DNA of 64,000 bases from Bacillota bacterium (GTDB lineage: Bacteria > Bacillota > Clostridia > Lachnospirales > Lachnospiraceae). The stretch spans positions 1-64,000 of the forward strand of contig JAEWSH010000128.1 in NCBI GenBank assembly GCA_023398375.1, given 5' to 3'. The notes beneath the pieces were generated by a model that was not told the DNA's origin, did not search any database, and saw only the letters and a list, made by a program, of their open reading frames with translations. Positions within the stretch are counted from its first letter, which is position 1; each line of letters opens with the position of its first letter. The position numbers and the translations under genes were made by a program. Below are positions 49,287 to 57,330 of the stretch, one piece after another.

Positions 49287-51668
49287 ATGTTAACAGATAG
49301 AATCGAGAGGATCAGGCAAAATTATATAAATGCAAAACCGTCAATTTCTACGGAGAGGGCTTATCTGTGGACGAAGTCCTATAAAAAAACAGAAGGAAAA
49401 GCCGCTTGTATCAGAAGTGCGCAAGCCTTTTATGATACTTGCAATGAATTATCAGTACATATTTTCGACGGAGAATTAATTGTGGGTGCTGTCGGTGAAT
49501 TCCGTAAATGTGGAATACTGACGCCTGAATTTTCATGGAAATGGGTCGATAAAGAGATGGATTCTTTTGCAGACAGACCGCAGGATCCTTATGTCATGAC
49601 GGCCAAGCAGCGTGATTTCGTAAGGAAAGAGATTTTTCCATATTGGAAGGGGAAGTCTCTGGAGGAGGCATTTTTGGCAAGACTTCCTAAGGATACGAAA
49701 AGAATCGGTGTTGATACGGGAATTATTGATAATGATTCGAAATGGAGACAAGCAATTGGAGAAATAACACCTGATTATCAGGATGTATTGTTTCCGAAAG
49801 GTTTTGGCGGAATTGTGAAAGAAGTAAAAGCCAAAATAGCGGCATTAGAAGAAACAGATGTGAATTCTATCGAAAAAAAGGAGTTCTATGAGTCAATTTT
49901 GTTGACATCCAGGGGAATTATCTGTTATGCAAATCGAAATGCGATAGAAGCAGAACGATTGGGAAAGGAATATCTTAAGAAGAATGAAAACGATGAACGA
50001 GGACTGGAACTTATAGAGATCGCAAAGATTTGCAGGCGTGTTCCTGAATATCCACCAAAGAGTTTTCGTGAAGCCATTCAATTTATATGGTTTACTCAAA
50101 TTGGTGGTATACTATCAGAAAATCCGCTTTCGTTGAATCCGGGAAGATTTGATCAATATATGTATCCATATTATAAAGCTGATTTAGAAAATGGAAAAAT
50201 CACCAGTCAAGAAGCACAGGAATTAATAGAAGCTCTATGGTTAAAGTATTCTGAGTGGGTGTGGACAATTTCAGCAAATACTGCCGATTACTTTGCTGGA
50301 TATAACCAATTCCAGAATCTTACAGTGGGTGGCCGTACAAGAGAAGGGTTAGATGCGACAAATGATATTACCTATATGTGTTTAAAAGCAACAAAGGAAA
50401 CAAAGACTCATCAGCCAGGACTAAGTGCCAGAGTGCATGCAGACTGTCCAACAGAATTTATGGGAGCTGTAACTGATCTTGTAAGTACCGGAACTGGCTT
50501 TCCGGCGATCCATAATGATAATGCAGGTTATCAAATGCTGATTCATGCAGGATATGAGCCGGAGGATGCAAGAGATTGGAATAATTGCGGATGTGTGGTA
50601 CCCCATTTTCGAAAGACAGGAGAATGGACGGCGGCTGTTAATGTAAACTTTGGCTGTGCTTTCGAATATGCTTTAAATGAAGGCAAGAGCCAGATGACAG
50701 GAAAGCGAATGGGATTAAAAGAAAGGCCGGCATGTGAGTTTACTTCTTTTAAGGAGGTGGAAGCAGCTTTTTATAAACAATTCGATCATCTATGTAAACA
50801 TTCCATTATTTTAACGCTGACTGCGCAAAGAATTCATCAGGAACAGGTACCAAGACCTTTTTTATCTTCTTGTATAGAGGCGTGCATTGATAATGGCAGG
50901 GATCTTAGCAATGGTGGTGCGAAATATAATGTGGGACCTGTCATTACAGGAATTGGACTTGCAGTAGTGGCAAATTCACTTGCTGTTGTTAAGAAACTTG
51001 TATTTGAAGAGAAAAAAGTAACGATAGGTGAACTTGCAGAGGCTGTCAATGCAAATTGGGAAGGGTACGAAGAATTAAGAAAAATGGCGCAGGAAGTACC
51101 CAAATATGGGAATGATAATGACTATGTGGATAAGATGGCTATTGCGATTGCAAATCATTATTATGCGCAGATTCATCAGTATAAAGATATTTTTGGGTCT
51201 CCATTCAATACTGCATTTATGGGAATATCCAACTATATTCCGATGGGCAGGGTACTGGGTGCGACACCTTGCGGAAGAAAAGCAGGTGAACCTTCCAGCG
51301 AAGGGGTATCTCCATATGTTGGAACTGATAAGTCTACACCAATTGCAGCAATGCACTCAGCAGCAAAGATAAATCAGGAGATTCATTCAGGTGGTACGTT
51401 ATTGAATATGAGATTGAATCATGAATTGATTTCTACAAAAAGAGGGCAGGCTAATTTAGGAGCGATGATTAAATCTTTTTTTGCATTGGGAGCCTTCCAT
51501 GTGCAGTTCAATACGCTTTCTTCAAAAGTACTGCGGGATGCACAGGAAAATCCACAGAATTACAAAGATTTACTGGTGCGCGTAGCAGGGTACAGCACGC
51601 AATTCGTTAACTTATCAAGATCTATGCAAAATGCAATCATTGCAAGAACAGAACATGCCGAATTTTAA
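49287..51668 (+). CDS. Glycyl-radical enzyme of unassigned type (Cys-Val-Val active-site motif)
   Basis: A 793-residue glycyl-radical enzyme (PFL-like fold). The radical glycine is Gly768 in R-V-A-G-Y-S near the end, and the thiyl cysteine is Cys436 in N-N-C-G-C-V-V-P-H. In known eliminases (glycerol, diol and hydroxyproline dehydratases, choline and isethionate lyases) the residue two after the cysteine is glutamate, the base; here it is Val438. It also lacks the Cys-Cys pair of pyruvate formate-lyase. N-terminal PFL domain about 10-650, glycine domain about 670-793. Start at 49287 follows GGAGG; an in-frame ATG five codons upstream overlaps the SD. Substrate unknown. First gene of a three-gene locus. 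Confidence 0.9.
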   Translation: MLTDRIERIRQNYINAKPSISTERAYLWTKSYKKTEGKAACIRSAQAFYDTCNELSVHIFDGELIVGAVGEFRKCGILTPEFSWKWVDKEMDSFADRPQDPYVMTAKQRDFVRKEIFPYWKGKSLEEAFLARLPKDTKRIGVDTGIIDNDSKWRQAIGEITPDYQDVLFPKGFGGIVKEVKAKIAALEETDVNSIEKKEFYESILLTSRGIICYANRNAIEAERLGKEYLKKNENDERGLELIEIAKICRRVPEYPPKSFREAIQFIWFTQIGGILSENPLSLNPGRFDQYMYPYYKADLENGKITSQEAQELIEALWLKYSEWVWTISANTADYFAGYNQFQNLTVGGRTREGLDATNDITYMCLKATKETKTHQPGLSARVHADCPTEFMGAVTDLVSTGTGFPAIHNDNAGYQMLIHAGYEPEDARDWNNCGCVVPHFRKTGEWTAAVNVNFGCAFEYALNEGKSQMTGKRMGLKERPACEFTSFKEVEAAFYKQFDHLCKHSIILTLTAQRIHQEQVPRPFLSSCIEACIDNGRDLSNGGAKYNVGPVITGIGLAVVANSLAVVKKLVFEEKKVTIGELAEAVNANWEGYEELRKMAQEVPKYGNDNDYVDKMAIAIANHYYAQIHQYKDIFGSPFNTAFMGISNYIPMGRVLGATPCGRKAGEPSSEGVSPYVGTDKSTPIAAMHSAAKINQEIHSGGTLLNMRLNHELISTKRGQANLGAMIKSFFALGAFHVQFNTLSSKVLRDAQENPQNYKDLLVRVAGYSTQFVNLSRSMQNAIIARTEHAEF

Positions 51669-51703
51669 CGTTTACACGAGATGCGAAGGAGACTAAGAAA
51701 CAT

Positions 51704-52453
51704 ATGACTGATAGCAAAGGGTATGTTATGCAGATACAGAATTTTTCTGTAAATGACGGAGATGGTATAAGAACGACTATTTTTTTACCGGGCTGTCCCC
51801 TGCGGTGTGCGTGGTGCTCTAATCCGGAGGGGCAGACGATAAAGAACCCTATGACACATGAGATCACGGTACGTGAAGTTATGAGACAAGTAGAGAGACA
51901 AATGATATTTTATCAATATTCCAATGGTGGTGTAACTTTTTCGGGCGGAGAAGCTACCATGCAGACAGAATTTTTAAGAGCGCTTGTAAATGAATTGTAT
52001 GATGCAGGCATCTTTCTTGCGATAGAAACATGTGGTGTATTTGAATTTGAAAACATAACTGATATTTTACATAAAATGGATCTGATATTTATGGATATTA
52101 AGCATATGAACCCATTCAAGCACAAACAATATACAGGATATGAACTTTCGGCGATACTTGAAAATATAAAAAGAGTGGATACAATAGGTAAAGAACTTGT
52201 AATTCGTATCCCGGTCATCGTGGGTGTCAATGCGGAAATAGAAAATATAAAGAGTACGCTTTTATTTATGAAAAAAAATTTAAAAAAACCTCAGATTGAA
52301 TTTTTACCGTATCATACATATGGAGAAGAAAAATACAGACAATTGGGAATACCATTACCGAGTAAGGATTTTCAGGCACCGACAGCTGAAGAAGTTAAAA
52401 ATTATCAGGAACTTGCTTGTGAGATTGGTGTAAAAGTAGTATCCTATCGTTAG
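51704..52453 (+). CDS. Glycyl-radical enzyme activase (radical SAM), compact form
   Basis: A 249-residue radical SAM enzyme that should generate the glycyl radical on the preceding protein. The cluster motif is C-P-L-R-C-A-W-C (C-x3-C-x2-C) near residue 31, followed by S-N-P-E-G-Q as in PFL-type activases, then F-S-G-G-E-A near residue 82. Activases of dehydratase-type enzymes usually carry an extra ferredoxin-like domain with two more 4Fe-4S clusters right after the first motif; it is absent here, so the protein resembles the short PFL activase. It starts 35 bp after the glycyl-radical gene; GGAG lies about 12 bases before the ATG. Confidence 0.92.
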   Translation: MTDSKGYVMQIQNFSVNDGDGIRTTIFLPGCPLRCAWCSNPEGQTIKNPMTHEITVREVMRQVERQMIFYQYSNGGVTFSGGEATMQTEFLRALVNELYDAGIFLAIETCGVFEFENITDILHKMDLIFMDIKHMNPFKHKQYTGYELSAILENIKRVDTIGKELVIRIPVIVGVNAEIENIKSTLLFMKKNLKKPQIEFLPYHTYGEEKYRQLGIPLPSKDFQAPTAEEVKNYQELACEIGVKVVSYR

Positions 52454-52517
52454 ATAAAGGAAATGACGTATGGTGTCTTATTAGGTACAAGAGCAAAAAA
52501 ATCAAAGGGGACGGTAG

Positions 52518-53087
52518 ATGCAATCAAATAATACGATAGAAAATCTGAATGAAATCATAGCTGGTAATTTAAAGCGATTACGGAAGGACAAAGACTTGAC
52601 ATTAGATGATGTGGCAGAATTAACAGGCGTAAGTAAGAGTATGCTCGGACAGATAGAAAGAGGAGAATCCATACCTTCTGTGGCGACATTGTGGAAAATA
52701 TCTACAGGACTAAAAATATCATTTACTTCGTTGATGACAGAGGATAATCAGCAAGTGGAAATTATTGACAATACATCAGTAACGCCTCTGACAAACGATA
52801 GTGATGCTTTCAAATTGTATCCGGTATTTCCATTTGAACCAGGCAGAAATTTTGAAATACTGCATATAGAAATGCAGCCTGGTGCTGAGTCAGCTTCATT
52901 GCCTCATGAGGCAGGAACAGAAGAATTTGTTCTTGTGTATGATGGCCAAATGACCTTGCAGGTCGGAGAAAAAACATATGTTATTAATAAAGGGCAGTCA
53001 ATTCGGTATAAGGCGGATCAGAAACATGCATACGAAAATCATGGAGATGGACCAGTTTCCCTGTGTATGGTAATTTATTATGCATAA
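52518..53087 (+). CDS. XRE family regulator with cupin domain
   Basis: A 189-residue regulator with an N-terminal helix-turn-helix (residues 10-66; L-T-L-D-D-V-A-E-L-T-G-V-S-K-S-M-L-G-Q-I-E-R-G) and a C-terminal cupin beta-barrel (from about residue 115; M-Q-P-G-A-E-S near residue 117, H-E-A-G-T-E-E-F-V near residue 131). The cupin probably senses a small molecule, plausibly the substrate or product of the glycyl-radical enzyme. SD site AAAGGGGACGG. It follows the activase by 64 bp and probably controls the palindromic promoter at 49194, an inference from position. Confidence 0.9.
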   Translation: MQSNNTIENLNEIIAGNLKRLRKDKDLTLDDVAELTGVSKSMLGQIERGESIPSVATLWKISTGLKISFTSLMTEDNQQVEIIDNTSVTPLTNDSDAFKLYPVFPFEPGRNFEILHIEMQPGAESASLPHEAGTEEFVLVYDGQMTLQVGEKTYVINKGQSIRYKADQKHAYENHGDGPVSLCMVIYYA

Positions 53088-53097
53088 CAGGCAAAAG

Positions 53098-54081
53098 TTA
53101 TGGTATTATTCCGGAAGAATAATGCAGTTTATAATCATCTGTGATAAAAATTGCCTCTACCTCCGGTAACGATTCAATTAGTTGCATGCCGTCATCCAGG
53201 CCAAGAACAAAGCAACTGGTGCTGAGTGCATCTCCTTGCAGGGAAGTCTTGGATATTATCGTGACACCAAGAAGCGTTGTCTCATAAGGGTAGCCGGTTA
53301 CAGGGTTTAGAATATGATGGTAAAGCTTTCCGTTTTCTTTAAAAAAACGTTCATATACGCCGGAGGATACAACAGAGGAATCCGAAGCAGATACAGAAGT
53401 GATAGAAGTGTTTCTATCATCAAAAGGTTTCTGAATTCCAATTGTAAAAGGAGAACCGTCAGGTTTATTACCAATTGTTAATACATTTCCGCCAAGATTG
53501 ATCACGGCACTGGAAACACCGTTTTTAACTAAATATTCTTTTATCTTATCCGCTATAAATCCCTTAGCAATAAAACCAAGATCAATAGCAGCATTTTTAT
53601 TTTTTAATATAATCGTATTGCCTTCTATATTAATGGCATGGTAGTCTACATTAGATAGCAAATTGCGGATATCGGAATCGTCAGGTACTTTTTTGGGCTT
53701 ATCAGATGAAAAATCCCAAAGATCACTCAGCGGGGCAAGTGTGATATCAATAGCACCATTTGTTTCATCGCAGTAAGTCATTGCGGTCTGTAATAATGAG
53801 ACAGTTTCATCAGAAACCTCGGTAGGTTTGCCATTACTGTGATTGATATTCCAAATATCGCTCCCGGAAATCGTCCGGCTTAATAGATGTTCGTATTTAT
53901 CACATACTAAAAAGGCACCATCGATCAGCGAAGTGTCAGAATTATCATAAATTGTAATTGTTATTACAGTATTTAAATAAAAGCCTGATTTTGCAATTGG
54001 TTCCTGTGTTCTGCCACAGCCCGAAACTAAAAGGATGATAAGAAGCGAACAAGGCAGCAAGAACAGACGATTATATTTCAT
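53098..54081 (-). CDS. apbE: FAD:protein FMN transferase ApbE (lipoprotein)
   Basis: A 327-residue extracytoplasmic flavin transferase that attaches FMN to threonines of target proteins such as RnfD and RnfG. The signal ends L-V-S-G-C-G near residue 22. Family motifs are D-L-G-F-I-A-K-G-F-I-A-D near residue 170, I-N-L-G-G-N near residue 195 and H-H-I-L-N-P-V-T-G-Y-P near residue 258, the last with the metal-binding acidic region downstream (G-D-A-L-S-T). It lies about 5 kb from the rnf operon, on the opposite strand, and would be the maturase for it. The stop is 10 bp from the convergent XRE-cupin gene. Confidence 0.95.
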   Translation of the reverse strand: MKYNRLFLLPCSLLIILLVSGCGRTQEPIAKSGFYLNTVITITIYDNSDTSLIDGAFLVCDKYEHLLSRTISGSDIWNINHSNGKPTEVSDETVSLLQTAMTYCDETNGAIDITLAPLSDLWDFSSDKPKKVPDDSDIRNLLSNVDYHAINIEGNTIILKNKNAAIDLGFIAKGFIADKIKEYLVKNGVSSAVINLGGNVLTIGNKPDGSPFTIGIQKPFDDRNTSITSVSASDSSVVSSGVYERFFKENGKLYHHILNPVTGYPYETTLLGVTIISKTSLQGDALSTSCFVLGLDDGMQLIESLPEVEAIFITDDYKLHYSSGIIP

Positions 54082-54202
54082 GGGAATCCCCCTTTTTGTT
54101 ACAAATTTTACTGTTATAGTAACTGCTTACAGTATAGTATGAAAAGATAGATAAAACAAGTTACACATAGACATGAATATGTAAAATAGTGTATGATATG
54201 AT

Positions 54203-54274
54203 GTAACAGTTCAGCCATGAATACCAATTTTTGTGCATAACTGTTGCTAGGAAGCCGTAAGGCTGAATAGTAAC
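54203..54274. repeat. Dispersed palindromic repeat, copy C
   Basis: GTAACAGTTCAGCC (54203-54216) and GGCTGAATAGTAAC (54261-54274) are near-perfect inverted arms. The inside has TTTTTGTGCATAACTGTTGC, shared with copy A, and GAAGCCGTAA shared with copy B. It occupies the gap between apbE and the lysozyme gene. Confidence 0.8.
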
Positions 54275-54300
54275 GATATGGTAGATAAGGAAGTGATAAA

Positions 54301-55509
54301 ATGCGTTTAGAAGACAATTATGAAGAAAATGAGTATGAAACACCCTCAGAAAATGGAAAAATGATGGCGCATATGGCAATTTGCGTTGCAGCTGTAGTTA
54401 TTCTGATTGTCGGAATCATAGTAGCAATCAATTATGACACACATTCATCAAAGAAGATACAAAAAAGCAATAATAAGTCGCAGTCATCTGGCAGCAGTAT
54501 GAATGAAGAAGCGCAGGCTATTCATGAGAGTGTGCAAAAACTTGTAGAGAATGATGGACTTACATCTGACCAGTTAGAGTTTTGGGAAACATATAAAGGC
54601 TATGAAAATGAGAATGATAATAAAGAGTCATATGATAATAGTAATTCTGTAAATGGCAATGAAAATAATCCCGGAGTCAAAAAGGAGACAGATGAGATAG
54701 ACTCTAAGGATACAACCAGTAAGGATGCGGTCACAGATGCAGAAACGGATCATGTGAATCAGACAATGATTAAAAAGTCCGATGGTACAGAAGAATGGGT
54801 CACCATTAGTCCGTATATTACAAAAAACAAATATGATCTTAAGGGATTTTCCTATGAGCCACCAATTATGAAATATTACGAAAACGGTAAGAATATTTCT
54901 TCTATGGGGGTGGATATTTCAAAGGAAACCGGTGATGTTGATTTTAGTAAACTTAAAAAAGCGGGTGTTCAATTTGTTATGATTAAAGTAGGTGCCAGAG
55001 GTTATGGGAATGGACAGATAACGTTGGACGATCATTTTGCTGAATATATGAAAGCAGCATCAGAAGCAGGATTAAATATCGGTGTATATTTTTTCTCACA
55101 GGCAATTACAAAGGAGGAAGCATTAGAAGAAGCAAACCTTGTATATCAAAATATTAAAGATTATAAAATAACTTATCCGATTGCATTTGATATGGAAAAA
55201 ATAACAGGTGATATATCTAGAATAGATACATTAACGAAAGAGGAAAAGAGTAATATTGCACTCGTATTTTTACAATCATTAAAAGATGTTGGATATAAGG
55301 GGATTATATATGGGAATAAGGAATGGCTGATTCAGCAAATTAACTTATCAACTGTGGGATCATTTGATATTTGGCTCTCTCAGATTGGGGATGTTCCGGA
55401 TTATCCATACAAATTTTCGATGTGGCAATATACGCAGTCGGGTAAGATCGATGGAATTACAGGAGATGCGAATTTAGATATTTGTTTTATCAATTATGAG
55501 ATGAAATAA
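54301..55509 (+). CDS. GH25 lysozyme with N-terminal membrane anchor
   Basis: A 402-residue cell-wall muramidase. One transmembrane segment (about residues 24-44) is followed by a low-complexity Ser/Asn/Asp linker to about residue 150 and then the glycoside hydrolase 25 domain from about residue 200. The start G-V-D-I-S-K-E-T-G-D-V-D-F near residue 203, the G-V-Y-F-F-S block, and the A-F-D-M-E-K motif near residue 300 with the catalytic Asp/Glu are characteristic. The C-terminal F-S-M-W-Q-Y also fits the family. It is probably an outer-face peptidoglycan hydrolase. The SD site is GGAAGTGA. Confidence 0.92.
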   Translation: MRLEDNYEENEYETPSENGKMMAHMAICVAAVVILIVGIIVAINYDTHSSKKIQKSNNKSQSSGSSMNEEAQAIHESVQKLVENDGLTSDQLEFWETYKGYENENDNKESYDNSNSVNGNENNPGVKKETDEIDSKDTTSKDAVTDAETDHVNQTMIKKSDGTEEWVTISPYITKNKYDLKGFSYEPPIMKYYENGKNISSMGVDISKETGDVDFSKLKKAGVQFVMIKVGARGYGNGQITLDDHFAEYMKAASEAGLNIGVYFFSQAITKEEALEEANLVYQNIKDYKITYPIAFDMEKITGDISRIDTLTKEEKSNIALVFLQSLKDVGYKGIIYGNKEWLIQQINLSTVGSFDIWLSQIGDVPDYPYKFSMWQYTQSGKIDGITGDANLDICFINYEMK

Positions 55510-55528
55510 AAATAAAGAAGAAACTTTT

Positions 55529-55570
55529 CAACAAAAAAGATAACAATAACATTTGTTATCTTTTTTGTTG
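55529..55570. terminator. Bidirectional terminator
   Basis: CAACAAAAAAGATAAC pairs with GTTATCTTTTTTGTTG, between the convergent lysozyme gene and the AP2-type gene. The last codons of the AP2-type gene lie in this stem. Confidence 0.92.
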
Positions 55571-56359
55571 CGTTAATAAGTACAATTTATTTGATATTTT
55601 TAACTTGGTGTAAATGTCAGCATATTCAGCATTAGATAATCCATCTATAAAATTAGGATTGTAATTTTTCTTAAATCCGTTTTTGCGTAGGATATCAATT
55701 GCTTTGTTATATGCAATTGCAGCTTCTGTTTCCGTTGAATAGATACCGACCAGATAATAGCTGCGGATATGTATTTTAACTTTATAAGCAGGAACACCTT
55801 TTTGCAGTATCCTGTAAATACCGTGATAGCGGTTTAAGATCTCTATATTCTCATACCGGAAATCATGTGAATTTCCGTTGATAAAACGATAGTCACGGCC
55901 AAGAACTGCGTAATTTTTAATGTTGTAACGGTTTAGTATATTATATTGCATCCCGTAATCAGCTACAAACAGATGCCCATTTCTCTTCATAATCTTATGC
56001 GAAGAGTAATAGAACAGATCGTCAATATCAAAAATAAGAGTAATGGAAGGTGACAAATAATAATAGAAGAACTTCTGTCGCGTATAGATGGGATTACAGA
56101 AATAAATATTATTGTCGCGGTAATTAATAAGTGAGATCCACTTTTCGAAAGAGAGAATTTGATTTGGACTATAGTCATCCACAGTTCGTGAAGTATCTTT
56201 TAAAATCTCCTGTGCTTCACGATAAGCAAGATGGGCCTTTATCATGGTATCGAAGCTTCCTAAACTAATATGTTTTCGTCTATATGTTAAAGAGGCTCTG
56301 TAATATATAGTTAGATCTTTTTTAGTTGTGATAAAGACACCTGGTAATTTAGATTCCAT
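55556..56359 (-). CDS. AP2 / degenerate HNH / AP2 protein
   Basis: A 267-residue protein of unusual make-up. Residues 5-55 resemble an AP2-type DNA-binding domain (G-V-F, Y-Y-R-A-S-L-T-Y-R-R-K-H-I-S-L-G-S-F, then A-H-L-A-Y). Residues 128-176 look like an HNH homing-nuclease core (F-I-N-G-N-S-H-D-F-R-Y-E-N-I-E-I), but the position of the key histidine is Phe159 and the middle Asn positions are Asp/Phe, so nuclease activity is unlikely. Residues 180-225 form a second AP2-like domain (K-V-K-I-H-I-R-S-Y-Y-L-V-G-I-Y, then A-A-I-A-Y-N). This looks like a mobile nuclease turned into a DNA-binding protein. Family assignment needs a profile search. Confidence 0.6.
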   Translation of the reverse strand: MESKLPGVFITTKKDLTIYYRASLTYRRKHISLGSFDTMIKAHLAYREAQEILKDTSRTVDDYSPNQILSFEKWISLINYRDNNIYFCNPIYTRQKFFYYYLSPSITLIFDIDDLFYYSSHKIMKRNGHLFVADYGMQYNILNRYNIKNYAVLGRDYRFINGNSHDFRYENIEILNRYHGIYRILQKGVPAYKVKIHIRSYYLVGIYSTETEAAIAYNKAIDILRKNGFKKNYNPNFIDGLSNAEYADIYTKLKISNKLYLLTQQKR

Positions 56360-56498
56360 ACAGACTCCTTTATTTCATAAATTTTACAAATGTAACAGGA
56401 TAAGTATAACATTTTAACAAAAATAAAACAATTTTAGAAATATTTTTCCCTCTTCGTGTATAGAATAATCTTATAGGGTATTCTGAAACGTGGAAGAT

Positions 56499-56533
56499 AG
56501 GAAAAATGTGTAAAAAAAACTTACACATTTCCT
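56499..56533. other. Hairpin upstream of the SleB-like gene
   Basis: AGGAAAAATGTGTAA (56499-56513) pairs with TTACACATTTCCT (56521-56533) around a seven-base A-rich loop. It lies about 35 bp before the start codon and has no T-run, so it is a candidate operator or leader structure. Confidence 0.5.
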
Positions 56534-56567
56534 AATGCAGAATAAAGCTAAGAAGATGGGAGTAAAT

Positions 56568-57182
56568 ATGTATAAAAGATTTGTGCTATATTTTTGCATT
56601 TTTCAATGTATGCTTATCACAGCGATTGTAAGTGTAATAGGAATTAAAACAACAAGATTTGCGGCCACGCCTGCATTTCAAATTCAGCTGTTAAGGGAAA
56701 AAGAAGAACGGACAAGCAGGCATAGTTTCCTGCCAAGTGCTTCTTCAGGACAAAGAGTAGTATCTTATCAAATACTGGAAAAAGATACAGTGATCGAATT
56801 GAAAAATGAAGATTATGAAAACTTGTTAAAAATTGTGGAAGCAGAAGCTGGAGGAGAGGATAAAGCTGGAAAAATGCTTGTTGCAAATGTCGTAATCAAT
56901 AGAGTGATGGACAAGCAGTTTCCCAATACTGTCACAGAAGTGATATTTCAGAAGGAGGCTGGAATCACCCAATTTTCGCCAATTAGCGATGGCAGATTTG
57001 ATGAAGTCAGCGTAACGGAGGAAACGAAAGAAGTGGTAGATAGAGCCTTATTAGGAGAAAATATAGCAAATGGTGCTTTATATTTTGCCGCACGGGATTC
57101 AGCTGATCCTCAAAAAATGCTCTGGTTTGATACACATTTAAAATTCTTATTTTCATATGGCGGACACGAATTTTTTCGGTAG
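56568..57182 (+). CDS. SleB-type cell-wall hydrolase
   Basis: A 204-residue secreted or membrane-anchored hydrolase. An N-terminal hydrophobic helix (about residues 5-25) is followed by a linker and the hydrolase_2 domain (about residues 90-204), which is the catalytic part of the SleB/CwlJ spore-cortex lytic enzymes. The likely catalytic glutamate is in I-V-E-A-E-A-G-G-E near residue 97, and A-N-V-V-I-N-R-V and F-A-A-R follow. The spore link is inferred from the family; vegetative paralogues exist. Start at 56568 follows GATGGGAG. Confidence 0.88.
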   Translation: MYKRFVLYFCIFQCMLITAIVSVIGIKTTRFAATPAFQIQLLREKEERTSRHSFLPSASSGQRVVSYQILEKDTVIELKNEDYENLLKIVEAEAGGEDKAGKMLVANVVINRVMDKQFPNTVTEVIFQKEAGITQFSPISDGRFDEVSVTEETKEVVDRALLGENIANGALYFAARDSADPQKMLWFDTHLKFLFSYGGHEFFR

Positions 57183-57199
57183 ATAACAATCCTTTTTGT

Positions 57200-57228
57200 T
57201 TGCGTATAAACAAAGAATATGATATACT
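57200..57228 (+). promoter_or_regulatory. Promoter of thrC
   Basis: TTGCGT (57200-57205) and TATACT (57223-57228) are spaced by 17 bp. Farther downstream ACTGT/ACAGT forms a small hairpin directly before the SD site AGGAGAGG, about 57293-57313. Confidence 0.6.
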
Positions 57229-57330
57229 TTTCTACTGAATAAGGAAATTTGTTTTATATGGGAAAGATACATACTTCTTATGTAATCAACAATTTACTGT
57301 TTTAAAATACAGTAGGAGAGGAATTATATT

